A stretch of DNA of 64,000 bases from Mycolicibacter hiberniae (GTDB lineage: Bacteria; Actinomycetota; Actinomycetes; Mycobacteriales; Mycobacteriaceae): NCBI RefSeq assembly GCF_010729485.1, contig NZ_AP022609.1, positions 3,844,001 to 3,908,000 of the forward strand, written 5' to 3'. Positions within the stretch are counted from its first letter, which is position 1; each line of letters starts with the position of its first letter. Made by a program: the position numbers and the translations under genes. Shown here one piece after another: positions 29,933-38,805 of this stretch. The notes below the pieces were generated by a model, which saw nothing but the letters and a program-made list of their open reading frames with translations, was not told the origin of the DNA and searched no databases.

Positions 29933-30558
29933 CGCGTCTCCTCCGGTGTCGCGGGCGTCGGTGCCTGGCGCAGCGCAGGCAACACATACCGGCGAACGTG
30001 GCGTCGCACGGCAGCCGGGTCATCGGCGTTGAAGTGATGTCCCGGCACGCTGCCGAAGCTGATCATCACACGCGCGATCCACTCACTGGCCTCGGCCAGC
30101 TCGGTGTCGGGGTGGATGTCGCCGTCGTCGGCGGCGGCCGCCACGAACGGATACCAGAACGCCGCCAGGTCGGGCACCAGGCCGCGCACCCCGGCTCCGG
30201 CGCAGGCGGTGAACTCCTCGGGTTCGGCGGTGCGCAGCCGCATCAGCAGCGTGCCGGGATCGTCGTAGGTGCGCCGGCCGATCTGTACGCCGGCCACCAG
30301 CCGGTCCTCGAAGCCGGCCAGGGTCGACAGCTCGGCGCGGGCCTGGGCCCAGCTGGTCTCGATGAGCCGCATCAAAACGGCGCCCACCAGCGTCGGCTTG
30401 TCCGGAAAGATCCGATACAGCCAGGCCCGCGACACTCCCGCCGCCTGGGCGACGTCGATCATCGTGGTAGCCCGAATCCCCTTGTCGGCCAGGAATTTCT
30501 CGGTGACATCGAGCAGCCGGTCGGTTGTCGAAGGCGCCGATGCGGACGTCGCGTGCAC
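29929..30558 (-). CDS. TetR-family transcriptional regulator
   Basis: The 209-residue protein has an N-terminal TetR helix-turn-helix (residues 10-56: RLLDVTEKFLADKGIRATTM, IDVAQAAGVSRAWLYRIFPDK) and a helical ligand-binding domain. It begins with GTG 30558. It is divergent from the fadD gene with a 102-base gap containing inverted-repeat sequences, and is co-transcribed with the downstream oxidoreductase through a 4-bp overlap. It probably represses the divergent fadD-SDR-dehydrogenase operon and itself until an acyl-CoA or related ligand binds; this is inference from arrangement. Confidence 0.9.
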   Translation of the reverse strand: MHATSASAPSTTDRLLDVTEKFLADKGIRATTMIDVAQAAGVSRAWLYRIFPDKPTLVGAVLMRLIETSWAQARAELSTLAGFEDRLVAGVQIGRRTYDDPGTLLMRLRTAEPEEFTACAGAGVRGLVPDLAAFWYPFVAAAADDGDIHPDTELAEASEWIARVMISFGSVPGHHFNADDPAAVRRHVRRYVLPALRQAPTPATPEETR

Positions 30559-30590
30559 GGCTCACCTCCTGCCCGGAAAGCGTCGACAAC

Positions 30591-30618
30591 GTGTAGACAC
30601 ATTATCCGATCTGTGTAC
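30591..30618. promoter_or_regulatory. Candidate TetR operator between tetR and fadD genes
   Basis: GTGTAGACAC at 30591-30600 is an inverted repeat (GTGT-AG-ACAC), and ACACA (30597-30601) is mirrored by TGTGT at 30612-30616. Position in the divergent gap supports an operator; the exact half-sites are uncertain. Confidence 0.45.
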
Positions 30619-30660
30619 TATTGCCACGCGTCGTGAAGACCCACGGGGTAGGAGGTCGCG

Positions 30661-32265
30661 GTGGCCGAGACGCTGCAGCAACTGCTCGCCGAACGCGCCG
30701 GCCACACCGGTCTGGCGGTGCTGCACACCGACGTCGACGGCACCCAGATCCGTTGGAGCTGGGCGCACTACCTGCACCGCGCGGCCGGCCACGGCGCGGC
30801 GGTGCTCGCCCGCGCCGACACGGCCCGGCCCCTGCACGTCGGCGCGCTGCTGGGCAACACCCCCGCGATGCTCACCGCGCTGGCCGCGGCCGGGCTGGGC
30901 GGTTATGTCCTGTGCGGGGTCAACGACACCCGTCGCGGCGCCGCCCTGGCCGCCGACCTGCGCACCGCCGACGTGCAGATCCTGCTGGTGGACACCGCGC
31001 ACCGTGCGCTGCTGGCCGGGCTGGAGTTGCCCGGCATCACGATCATCGACGTCGACGACCCGGCCTGGGACGCCGAGTGCGCGGAGGCCGGCCCGCTGCG
31101 GCCGCACCGGCAGGTCGCGCCGCTGGACCCGTTCATGCTGATCTTCACCTCCGGCACCAGCGGCGACCCGAAAGCCGTTCTGGTCAGCCACTTCATGGTC
31201 TTGGTGGCGGGCCAAAGCCTCACCGAGCGATTCGGGCTGGGCAGCGACGACGTGCTCTACCTGTCCATGCCGCTGTTTCACTCCAATGCGATCGCCGCCG
31301 GCTTCGGGCCCGCCGTGGCCGCCGGTGCGGCGATGGCGCCGGCGAAGTTCTCCGCGTCGCGGTTCCTGGTCGATATCCGCGGCTACGGCGTCACCTACAT
31401 GAACTATGTCGGCAAGCCGTTCGCCTACCTGCTGGCGCACCCCGAGCAGCCCGACGACGCCGACAACCCGCTGCGCGTCGCCTTCGGCAACGAGGCTTCC
31501 GAACGCGACATCGGCGAGTTCGCCCGCCGGTTCGGCGTGCACGTGGTGGACGCCTTCGGCTCCACCGAGAACGCGGTCACCATCACCCGCGACGAGGGCA
31601 CCCCGCCCGGTTCGGTGGGCCGCGGCTTCCCCGGGGTCGCCATCTACAACAGCGACACCGGAAAACCCTGTGCGCCTGCGGTCTTCGATGAGCACGGCGC
31701 GCTGACCAACGCCGACGAGGCGATCGGCGAGCTGGTCAACACCGCCGGGGCGGGATTCTTCTCCGGCTACTACAACAACGAGCAGGCCACCGCCGAGCGG
31801 ATGCGCGACGGCATGTACTGGTCGGGTGATCTGGCCTACGCCGACGCCGACGGCTGGATCTACCTGGCCGGGCGCACCGCCGACTGGATGCGGGTGGACG
31901 GCGAGAACCTGGCGGCGGCACCGGTGGAACGCATCCTGATGCGCCACCCCGCGATCAACCAGGCGGCCGTCTACGCGGTGCCGGACCCCCAGGTGGGCGA
32001 TCAGGTGATGGTGGCACTGGTGCTGCGCGGTGAGGCGCAGCTGACCGCGGACGGGTTCGCCGACTTCCTGGCCGCCCAAGACGACCTCTCCCCCAAGGCC
32101 TGGCCGCGGTATGTCCGGGTGAGTACGCAGCTGCCCGCCACGGCCACCAACAAGATCCTCAAGCGACTGCTGGTGGCCGAGGGCACCGACGTCGGCGCCG
32201 ACACCTTGTGGGTGCGTCCGGAACGCGAGCGCACCTATCGCACCGCAACGACGACGGGAGTGTGA
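30661..32265 (+). CDS. Acyl-CoA synthetase (FadD1-like, ANL superfamily)
   Basis: This 534-residue adenylate-forming enzyme activates a carboxylic acid with ATP and ligates it to CoA. Motifs are the P-loop-like IFTSGTSGDPKAVLVSH, DAFGSTENAV, the hinge region MYWSGDLAYADADGWIYLAGR and the C-terminal catalytic Lys in NKILKRLL. The closest remembered type is mycobacterial FadD1. GTG 30661 is preceded by a strong GGAGG. It heads an operon with an SDR (2 bases downstream) and a zinc dehydrogenase and lies next to a TetR gene. This suggests a pathway that activates and oxidises a lipid- or sterol-like acid; the substrate is unknown. Confidence 0.9.
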   Translation: MAETLQQLLAERAGHTGLAVLHTDVDGTQIRWSWAHYLHRAAGHGAAVLARADTARPLHVGALLGNTPAMLTALAAAGLGGYVLCGVNDTRRGAALAADLRTADVQILLVDTAHRALLAGLELPGITIIDVDDPAWDAECAEAGPLRPHRQVAPLDPFMLIFTSGTSGDPKAVLVSHFMVLVAGQSLTERFGLGSDDVLYLSMPLFHSNAIAAGFGPAVAAGAAMAPAKFSASRFLVDIRGYGVTYMNYVGKPFAYLLAHPEQPDDADNPLRVAFGNEASERDIGEFARRFGVHVVDAFGSTENAVTITRDEGTPPGSVGRGFPGVAIYNSDTGKPCAPAVFDEHGALTNADEAIGELVNTAGAGFFSGYYNNEQATAERMRDGMYWSGDLAYADADGWIYLAGRTADWMRVDGENLAAAPVERILMRHPAINQAAVYAVPDPQVGDQVMVALVLRGEAQLTADGFADFLAAQDDLSPKAWPRYVRVSTQLPATATNKILKRLLVAEGTDVGADTLWVRPERERTYRTATTTGV

Positions 32266-32267
32266 CC

Positions 32268-33044
32268 ATGGCCGACCAGACACCGGTGGCCCTGATAGTC
32301 GGCGGCGCGTCCGGGATCGGTCTGGCCACCGCCCGCGCCCTGGTGGAGCGCGGCGATCATGTGGTGATCGCCGACATCGACGAAGCGGCCGCCCGGGCCC
32401 GTGCGGCGGAGCTGGGCGAAAAAGCCAGCGCTGTTGCCGCCGACGTCACCGACGAGGCCAGTGTCGCAGCGGCATTCGCGGCCGCCGGGCAAGTGGGCCC
32501 GCTCCGATCCGTGGTCAGTTGCGCCGGTCTGTCGGTGATCGGTCCGATCGCCGATATCGACCTGGCCGGCTGGCAGACCACCATCGACGTCTGCCTCACC
32601 GGCACCATGCTGGTGATCAAGCATGCCGCGCGCGCCCTGCAAGACGGCGGCGCCGTGGTGGCCATCTCCTCGCTCAATGGGCGCCAGCCGGGCACGTCGA
32701 TGGCGGCGTACTGCAGCGCCAAAGCCGGGGTGCTGATGCTGGTGCAGGTGGCCGCCCTGGAGCTGGGCCCCCGCGGCATCCGGGTCAACGCCATCTCCCC
32801 CGGCCTGGTGGACACTCCCCTGGTGGCCGGCCTGGCGATGGTGCCCGGACTGACCGCGGAATACATCGAGAACACCCCGCTGGGGCGGTCGGGCCTGCCC
32901 GAGGACATCGCGCACACCGTGGAGTTCTTGACCTCGCCCCGCGCCGCCTGGATCACCGGGTCGGCATTCGACGTCAACGGCGGCGCGCACCTCAAGCGCT
33001 ACCCCGACGTGCTCGGCAAAGTACAGGCACTAGCTGAAGGATGA
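32268..33044 (+). CDS. Short-chain dehydrogenase/reductase
   Basis: This SDR (258 aa) has the NAD(P)-binding VGGASGIGLA at residues 11-20, CAG (in VVSCAGLS, replacing the usual NNAG), the catalytic Ser in AISSLNG and YCSAKAG. The C-terminal SPGLVDTPLV and ITGSAFDVNGGAHLK are typical of classical SDRs. Asp at the end of the second strand (VIADID) favours NAD over NADP. ATG 32268 lies two bases after the fadD stop and four bases before the next gene, so all three are one operon. The substrate is probably a hydroxy intermediate of the FadD-activated acid. Confidence 0.9.
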   Translation: MADQTPVALIVGGASGIGLATARALVERGDHVVIADIDEAAARARAAELGEKASAVAADVTDEASVAAAFAAAGQVGPLRSVVSCAGLSVIGPIADIDLAGWQTTIDVCLTGTMLVIKHAARALQDGGAVVAISSLNGRQPGTSMAAYCSAKAGVLMLVQVAALELGPRGIRVNAISPGLVDTPLVAGLAMVPGLTAEYIENTPLGRSGLPEDIAHTVEFLTSPRAAWITGSAFDVNGGAHLKRYPDVLGKVQALAEG

Positions 33045-33048
33045 GGGC

Positions 33049-34074
33049 ATGCGCAGTGTCGTAATCGATGCGCCCGGTTCGGTGCGGGTGGACACCCGCC
33101 CGGATCCCGGACTGCCCGGGGCCGACGGCGCCGTGGTGCAGGTGACGGCCACCGCCATCTGCGGCTCCGATCTGCACTTCTATGAAGGGGACTACCCGAT
33201 CGCCGAGCCGGTGGCGCTGGGTCACGAAGCGATCGGCATCGTGGTCGAAGCCGGCCCGCAGGTGACTTCGGTGCGGCCCGGCGACCGGGTCATGGTGTCC
33301 TCGGTCGCCGGCTGCGGGCACTGCGCCGGGTGCGGGACCCGCGACCCCATCCGGTGTCATTCGGGACCGCAGATCTTCGGATCCGGGCTGCTGGGCGGCG
33401 CCCAGTCGGAACTGCTCGCGGTACCGGGCGCAGATTTTCAGCTCGCCGCCATTCCCGACGGCATCTGCGACGCCGAAGCCCTGCTGCTCACCGACAACCT
33501 GGCCACCGGTTGGGCGGCGGCGCTGCGCGCCGACATCCCGGTGGGCGGCACCGTAGCGGTGATCGGGCTGGGCGCGGTGGGGCTGTGCGCCGCCCGCAGC
33601 GCGCTATTCCTGGGTGCGGCAACGGTTCTGGGTATCGACCCGGTGCGCCGGCGCCGCGAGCGGGCGGCGCTGATGGGCGCGACCCCGGCCGAGCCGCCGA
33701 CCACCGCCGCCGCTATGGAGCTCAGCGACGGACGCGGCGTCGACGCCGTGATCGACGCCGTCGGATCCGACACCACCATGGCCGATGCGCTCAACGCGGT
33801 GCGGCCCGGCGGGACGGTGTCGGTGGTCGGAGTCCATGACCTGCAACCCTTTCCGTTCCCGGCACTGCCGGCGCTGTTGCGCAGCATCACCCTGCGGATG
33901 ACCACCGCGCCCGTGCAGCAGACCTGGCCGCAGTTGGTGCCGCTGCTGCAATCGGGCCGGTTGTCGGTGGACGGGATCTTCACCACCGAGATGGCCCTGG
34001 ACGACGCCGCCGATGCCTACCGCGCGGTCGCGGCACGGTCCGGCGACGTGGTGAAGGTGCTGCTCACGCCCTGA
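33049..34074 (+). CDS. Zinc-dependent alcohol dehydrogenase (MDR family)
   Basis: This 341-residue medium-chain dehydrogenase has the catalytic zinc ligands in AICGSDLHF and LGHEAIGIV. The structural-zinc loop is GCGHCAGCGTRDPIRC and the Rossmann motif is VIGLGAVGLCAA. It resembles threonine, glutathione-independent formaldehyde and other alcohol dehydrogenases of the Zn-MDR group. ATG 33049 has GGATGAGGG just upstream. As the last gene of the fadD-SDR operon it probably oxidises an alcohol intermediate; the actual substrate cannot be told. Confidence 0.9.
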   Translation: MRSVVIDAPGSVRVDTRPDPGLPGADGAVVQVTATAICGSDLHFYEGDYPIAEPVALGHEAIGIVVEAGPQVTSVRPGDRVMVSSVAGCGHCAGCGTRDPIRCHSGPQIFGSGLLGGAQSELLAVPGADFQLAAIPDGICDAEALLLTDNLATGWAAALRADIPVGGTVAVIGLGAVGLCAARSALFLGAATVLGIDPVRRRRERAALMGATPAEPPTTAAAMELSDGRGVDAVIDAVGSDTTMADALNAVRPGGTVSVVGVHDLQPFPFPALPALLRSITLRMTTAPVQQTWPQLVPLLQSGRLSVDGIFTTEMALDDAADAYRAVAARSGDVVKVLLTP

Positions 34075-34107
34075 GCCGGCGAGCCAAGCCCGGCAGCGGG
34101 CCGCGCG

Positions 34108-35088
34108 CTACCCGGCGCTGGGCGGTCGCCGGGGGCGAAGCCGCAGCGGGGGCAGGGTCGGGGCGGGTAGCCGCTGCAGCCGACCCCGGTAGCCGCTGAC
34201 CTGCCCGAACTGTTCATCGCCGGCTTCCCAGCGGCGCCGAAACTCGACGATCTCCTCATGGCTGCGGCCGATGAAGTTCCACCACAGCACCAGCTCTTCG
34301 CCGAACGGCACCCCGCCCAGCAGCAGAACCCGGGCGGGGGAGTCGCCGGGGTTGCGCAGCGTCAGCACCGGGGCGCCGGGTCCTTGATAGCCCAGGTCGC
34401 CGACTGCCAGCGGCGTGTCGCCCAGGACGAGCGGACCCTGGTCACACAGCACGCCGTGCTCGAATGCCGGATCGACCTGCAGCGCCAGGTCGGTATGCGG
34501 GTCCAGATCCAGCTGGGCCCCCAGCAGCGGCGTGAAAGACGGGACGGGGGAGCGGTATCCGGCCAGTTCCCCCAGGAACACCAACGCCGACGCTCCGGGT
34601 AGGCACACCGGCTCGGGCACGAAATGGCCGAAGGAGCGCGCGGTGTGGCGGGCCTCCTCGGGCAGTGCCACCCACAGCTGCACGCCGCGCAGCACCGGCG
34701 CGGCCTGCGGATCGACGGAGACTTCGGAGTGGCAGATGCCGGCACCGGCGGTCATCAGGTTCAGCTCACCGGGGCGCACCAGCGCGTGGGCGCCACCGCT
34801 GTCGCGGTGCTCGATGCGCCCGCTGAACAGCCAGCTCGCGGTCTGCAGCCCGGTGTGCGGGTGCGGGGGCACGTCCATACCGCCGTGGGCGGCGACATCG
34901 TGGGGCCCGTAATGGTCGAGGAAGCACCAGGCGCCGATCAGGGAGCGTTCCCGCTGGGGCAGGGTGCGCCGGACGGCGATGGCACGCGGCCCGCCCAGCG
35001 GCACCTCACGCGGGCGCAGCACGGCGATCTGAGATCGCGGCGTTGCCGCGCAGGCGATCTCATCGGAAGTGGCCTCCAGATTGCTCAC
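34108..35088 (-). CDS. Pirin-family protein
   Basis: The 326-residue product is a bicupin pirin. The N-terminal cupin carries the metal ligands in DVPPHPHTGLQTASWLFSG and the matching downstream pair in MTAGAGICHSEVS; the C-terminal cupin has VLLLGGVPFGEELVLWWNF. Some pirins have quercetin dioxygenase activity and others act as redox-sensitive partners of transcription regulators. The start is GTG 35088 with GGAGG upstream. It is convergent with the dehydrogenase (33-base gap containing a small GCCCG/CGGGC hairpin at 34088-34101). No functional link to its neighbours is evident. Confidence 0.9.
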   Translation of the reverse strand: MSNLEATSDEIACAATPRSQIAVLRPREVPLGGPRAIAVRRTLPQRERSLIGAWCFLDHYGPHDVAAHGGMDVPPHPHTGLQTASWLFSGRIEHRDSGGAHALVRPGELNLMTAGAGICHSEVSVDPQAAPVLRGVQLWVALPEEARHTARSFGHFVPEPVCLPGASALVFLGELAGYRSPVPSFTPLLGAQLDLDPHTDLALQVDPAFEHGVLCDQGPLVLGDTPLAVGDLGYQGPGAPVLTLRNPGDSPARVLLLGGVPFGEELVLWWNFIGRSHEEIVEFRRRWEAGDEQFGQVSGYRGRLQRLPAPTLPPLRLRPRRPPSAG

Positions 35089-35148
35089 CTGTCCACCTCC
35101 GCTGCCTGCGCCCAACCGCCGTGGCGATCCTACCGACGCAGGCCCCGG

Positions 35149-35565
35149 TCAGGCGGCTGATCGCGGGCCGACGGGCCAGTGCGGTAGGTGAAATACCGCC
35201 CCGGTAACCGGGGAGTCGTCACGTTCGTGGGTGATCAGCAACGCCTGGTTGTCGGGCAGCTCGCGGGTGTTGATCTCGCCGGAGGCGATCGCGTGCAGCA
35301 GACCGTGGGCCGCCGCGAGTTCAGCCCGCTTGCGGTATTGCCCTCCCGGCAGCTTCACGCCAGCCCACACGCCGTACTCCTCGCGGCGTTCAACGGCGAG
35401 CGCTGCGCAGCGGCGTTGCTGAGCAAGCGGGCAGCGTCGCAGGCACTGCAGCCGCGCTTCAGTGGCGGACTGCTCGTAGGCCCGGGCCTTGGCGGCGCCG
35501 TCGGCTCCATCGGCGTCGGGGTAACCGAACCACAGTTCGGGGTTGGCGGAGCAGGGCGGCGCCAT
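35149..35565 (-). CDS. whiB5: WhiB-family iron-sulfur regulator WhiB5
   Basis: WhiB proteins are small Fe-S transcription factors that usually act with the principal sigma factor. The 138-residue product begins MAPPCSANPELWFGYPDADG and carries Cys5, Cys41, Cys45 and Cys53 as likely cluster ligands (spacing C-x3-C-x7-C). The WhiB turn GVWAGVKLPGG is followed by a basic RKR. Length, N-terminus and neighbours (the two following genes match Rv0023 and Rv0024) identify it as the WhiB5 (Rv0022c) orthologue. In M. tuberculosis WhiB5 is reported to affect genes of ESX-2 and ESX-4; here the ESX-2 locus begins about 6 kb away. Confidence 0.94.
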   Translation of the reverse strand: MAPPCSANPELWFGYPDADGADGAAKARAYEQSATEARLQCLRRCPLAQQRRCAALAVERREEYGVWAGVKLPGGQYRKRAELAAAHGLLHAIASGEINTRELPDNQALLITHERDDSPVTGAVFHLPHWPVGPRSAA

Positions 35566-35589
35566 GACGGACCTCCTCGTCTCGGGACG

Positions 35590-35660
35590 AATAACGTAGA
35601 TAGAAACGTATAACGCAGAGACGACCGACGCAATAGAAGTTGATAAAAACATATATGTAA
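35590..35660. promoter_or_regulatory. AT-rich divergent regulatory region between whiB5 and the XRE gene
   Basis: This stretch is strikingly AT-rich for the window. It holds three AACG(T/C)A repeats (35593, 35605, 35612) and a perfect 10-base palindrome ACATATATGT at 35649-35658. It separates two divergent regulator genes and probably contains both promoters and operators. Confidence 0.6.
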
Positions 35661-35710
35661 CTAGCGGGGGACGGGGCTGTGTACTATCCGTCCATGGCCG
35701 GGGCGCGACA

Positions 35711-36478
35711 ATGAGCCGCGAGGCGGCGGGCGCTGCCCTCCGGGCGCTGCGCGAGGCCCGCGACTGGTCGTTGGCTGACCTCGCCGCTGCCACCGGGGTC
35801 AGCATCATGGGCCTGAGCTATCTCGAGCGTGGTGCGCGAAAGCCGCATAAAAGCACAGTTCAAAAGGTTGAGAACGGCCTTGGCCTGCCACCGGGCACCT
35901 ACTCGCGGCTGCTGAGCGCCGATGACGCCGACACCGAACTGGCGCAGCTGATCGCCGCGGTCCCGCCGGGCGAGCCGGCTACGCGTCCCGCCGCAGCCAT
36001 CGTGGTCGACCGCCACAGCGACACCGAAGTGCTGGAGGGATACGCCGAAGCGCAGCTCGACGCGCTGCGTTCGGTGATCGCCCGGCTTCCGCCGAAAGCG
36101 TCAGACGAATACGAGACGTATATTCTTTCCGTGATCGCCCAGTGCGTGAAAGCCGAGATGCTTGCCGCCAGCTCGTGGCGGGTCGCGGTGAACGCGGGGC
36201 CGGGTCGCGGTGCCCGGCTCATGGCGCACCTGCAGGACCTCGAGGCGACCCGTGTCGAACTGCTGCAACGGATGTCCGGCAGCCTGACCGCTCGTTTCGA
36301 CCGGGCCTGCGCACAGTCCTCGCTGCCCGAACCAGTGATCGCGGCGCTGATCGGCGTCAGTCCCGAGGAGATGTGGGACATCCGTAACAGAGGCGTCATC
36401 CCGCCGGGGGCGCTGGCCCGGGTCCATGCGTTCGCCGATCCGATGGCGGCGACAGATGGCGGTGCCGGAGGGGGATGA
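35711..36478 (+). CDS. XRE-type helix-turn-helix regulator, Rv0023 homologue
   Basis: The 255-residue protein has an N-terminal XRE HTH (residues 8-62: ALRALREARDWSLADLAAAT, SIMGLSYLERGARKPHKSTV). A linker and a helical C-terminal region of unknown role follow, including a second HTH-like segment (LPEPVIAALIGVSPEEMWDI). Its position between whiB5 and the C40 peptidase, and a length one residue off, match Rv0023. It is divergent from whiB5 and overlaps the next gene by four bases. It likely controls the whiB5-XRE gap and its own operon. Confidence 0.9.
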   Translation: MSREAAGAALRALREARDWSLADLAAATGVSIMGLSYLERGARKPHKSTVQKVENGLGLPPGTYSRLLSADDADTELAQLIAAVPPGEPATRPAAAIVVDRHSDTEVLEGYAEAQLDALRSVIARLPPKASDEYETYILSVIAQCVKAEMLAASSWRVAVNAGPGRGARLMAHLQDLEATRVELLQRMSGSLTARFDRACAQSSLPEPVIAALIGVSPEEMWDIRNRGVIPPGALARVHAFADPMAATDGGAGGG

Positions 36479-37314
36479 CGGTGGACGACACCGAGTTTGA
36501 GCTGTTGGCGCGCGCACATAGGTTGTTTGCGGGCAGTCCAGGCCCGGTGTCACTGGAAGCCGGCCTGGACCGCTATGCCCACGCGCTGGAACGCAACGCC
36601 AGCGTGGACACCGGCATGGGCCATGACCGGTATCGGACCGCCGTGCTCGCTCAACGAAACCGGTTGCTGGCCAATGTCAATACCGACACTCACGCAGCAA
36701 CGTTATTGGGAGCGGCGATCGCCGACCACGCACGGGCCCGCCAGCTTACCGGCGGGGTGCTCGCCGCCGCCCAAGCTGACTCAGCGGTTGTCGCCGACAC
36801 CGCGTTGACGCATCGGGAGGCCATGCGCCGGCGAGCGGCACGCTTACGGGCCCAACATGCCCACGTGGTGTCGGCGCGGCGCCGCGCACGGACCCACCGG
36901 GCGCGGTTGCGGCGGCTGCGCTACCGGGGCGCGCGGCGTGGTCCGGCGGGGCTGGATCTCTTGCACCTGCCCCCTGGCCGTGCCGGGTTGGCCGTCCGCG
37001 CGGCACTGTCCCGCCTGGGCAGACCCTACGTTTGGGGCGCCACCGGACCCGATCAGTTCGACTGTTCAGGGCTGACCCAGTGGGCCTACCGCCAAGCCGG
37101 CCTGCCGCTGTCGCGAACCACATACACGCAGATCTGTGAGGGGATCCCGGTGACCCGCGCCCAAATCCGCCCCGGCGACCTGGTGTTTCCCAGTACCGGC
37201 CATGTTCAGCTTGCCATCGGCGGGGGCCGGGTGATCGAAGCACCGCATGCCGGAGCCACCGTGCAGATCAGCCCGCTGGGTGCCCACGTGGCGATCCGCC
37301 GCCTGGTGCCATGA
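36475..37314 (+). CDS. NlpC/P60 (C40) peptidase with N-terminal helical domain, Rv0024 homologue
   Basis: This 279-residue protein ends with an NlpC/P60 domain (residues about 165-279). The nucleophile is in QFDCSGLTQWAYRQAG and the His in STGHVQLAIGGG, with RPGDLVF between. Such enzymes cut the D-Glu to meso-diaminopimelate bond in peptidoglycan stems. The N-terminal half is helical (DUF4226-like), with Arg/Ala-rich stretches, as in Rv0024 and the ESX-2-linked Rv3896c. No classical signal peptide is visible, so export, if any, would be non-Sec, possibly through the neighbouring type VII system. Its ATG overlaps the XRE gene by four bases. Confidence 0.9.
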   Translation: MTVDDTEFELLARAHRLFAGSPGPVSLEAGLDRYAHALERNASVDTGMGHDRYRTAVLAQRNRLLANVNTDTHAATLLGAAIADHARARQLTGGVLAAAQADSAVVADTALTHREAMRRRAARLRAQHAHVVSARRRARTHRARLRRLRYRGARRGPAGLDLLHLPPGRAGLAVRAALSRLGRPYVWGATGPDQFDCSGLTQWAYRQAGLPLSRTTYTQICEGIPVTRAQIRPGDLVFPSTGHVQLAIGGGRVIEAPHAGATVQISPLGAHVAIRRLVP

Positions 37315-37440
37315 GCGGGCTAGGCCCGCCGGGATTCCAGGTGAATTGTGGGCGAGGGTGGGCCTGGGTACAGTCACCGGCCATGAAGGCGTGGCCAACT
37401 TCCGAGCGCCCTTACGGCGCAGCGCTGTTGGGCTGAGGAG

Positions 37441-38802
37441 ATGGCGACGCGCGACGACGTTCTGGATGCGATCGAGCGCATCACGGAGGCCGGCCGCGCC
37501 GGTGAGGCGACGCGGGTGGCCCAGGCAGCACTGACGCTGCCGTTGCCGCCCGCGGGTTACGACAGTGTCTTGACCCGGCTGCGCGCTGCCTATCCGCTGC
37601 TTGACGATCAACAGCGGGGCAGGGCGGCAGAGGCGATAAAGCAGGCGGAATCGGCTCTGGCGAACCAGCTATCGGTTACGGCGGAGTTCGATCGCCAGAT
37701 GGTCGATGCACTGCTGCAAGCCCGCAAGACCACGCGCGGAAGCCGACGCCGCCTCGATGAACTAGAGGCGGAGATCGCAACCGCTGCCAACGCATGGGAC
37801 CTGAGCACTGCCACGGGCGCCCGTGAATTTCAGCGGTTCCTGATCACCAGACTGGGGCAGATCCTCAGCGTGGTCGAAGAGGCCGACGAGGACGACGCAT
37901 CCAAAAGAGCGCTTGCCGCGGCGCTGACGGCGCTGTATTCCTCCACACCGACGGATCGAGGCGACCGGCCCTCCGAACAGTTGCGGGCCAAACCTCCCGA
38001 CAGTCCGGTTTCGGTGCCGGCGGACACCGGTCCGTGGGCGGCATCGGAGCCGGACACTGACCCCTACCTGGATATGCCGCTGGACGGCGAGTCGCAACCG
38101 GACATCCCGGTCGGCCCGTACGGGGTGCCACCGTTGCCGATGTCCCTCCCCGGTCTGGGTGCGGAGGGGCCGGGCATGGGCGCGATGGCGCCGGCGATGC
38201 CTCCCGGGATTCCGTGGGCCGGCCTGACCTCCGGTGTTGGCCGCGACGACCTGCCCGAGCAGGCCGCCTATCGGCCCGACGAAATGGATGCGGCCGACGA
38301 ATCCGAGGCCCCGCCCGATGACGGAGATGAGGAGGCATCCCCGCCGGATCCGGGCGCCCCGGGGCCGGTCACCGTACGGCTGCCCGACGGCCACACCACG
38401 ACGGTGGACGATCCGCATCTTGCTGCGGCGATGCAGGCGGTCGTCGACGGACAACCTGTGGTTGAGGCGTTCCGGAGCCAGGGAATCCATATCCCGCCTC
38501 CCGGGACGCCGGTGGTCGCAGCGGTTGCCGCGGAGAGCCTGAGGCCCGGCGATATCGGCGTGTTCACCGATCGGCATGCGCTTGCGGTCGGTGAGGACAA
38601 GGCTCTGCTCGATGGCCAGATCCACCTCGTCAAGAACCTGCAGGGCCCCGGATTTCTGGGCTGGCAGCATCCGCCGCTTTCCGCCCAGGAGGCCGCCCCG
38701 GCCGGGGAGCCCGTTCAGACCAGGCCTGCGACCGCTGTGTCGGGCCGCACAAGCTTGAAAATGCCGGCATTAACCGGCATCGTCGATCTGCCAGGGAGGT
38801 AG
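37441..38802 (+). CDS. ESX-associated protein with DUF4226-like helical N-terminus
   Basis: The 453-residue product starts MATRDDVLDAIERITEAGRA. It has a helical N-terminal domain (residues 1-165) with heptad-like Ala/Glu-rich stretches, similar in type to the N-terminal part of the upstream peptidase. The middle (about 180-310) is acidic and rich in Pro, Gly and Met (PLPMSLPGLGAEG, MAPAMPPGIPWAGL), probably disordered. The C-terminal part (315-420: VTVRLPDGHTTTVDDPHLAA, LRPGDIGVFTDRHALAVGED) resembles the catalytic-domain frame of C40-linked proteins without an obvious Cys nucleophile. It heads the accessory block and is followed four bases later by an EspC-like gene, suggesting an ESX substrate or cofactor. 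Confidence 0.7.
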   Translation: MATRDDVLDAIERITEAGRAGEATRVAQAALTLPLPPAGYDSVLTRLRAAYPLLDDQQRGRAAEAIKQAESALANQLSVTAEFDRQMVDALLQARKTTRGSRRRLDELEAEIATAANAWDLSTATGAREFQRFLITRLGQILSVVEEADEDDASKRALAAALTALYSSTPTDRGDRPSEQLRAKPPDSPVSVPADTGPWAASEPDTDPYLDMPLDGESQPDIPVGPYGVPPLPMSLPGLGAEGPGMGAMAPAMPPGIPWAGLTSGVGRDDLPEQAAYRPDEMDAADESEAPPDDGDEEASPPDPGAPGPVTVRLPDGHTTTVDDPHLAAAMQAVVDGQPVVEAFRSQGIHIPPPGTPVVAAVAAESLRPGDIGVFTDRHALAVGEDKALLDGQIHLVKNLQGPGFLGWQHPPLSAQEAAPAGEPVQTRPATAVSGRTSLKMPALTGIVDLPGR

Positions 38803-38805
38803 AAG

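Noticed and set aside
30562..32283. 573-codon minus-strand frame opposite fadD
   Set aside because: It overlaps the acyl-CoA synthetase entirely and has no recognisable motifs.
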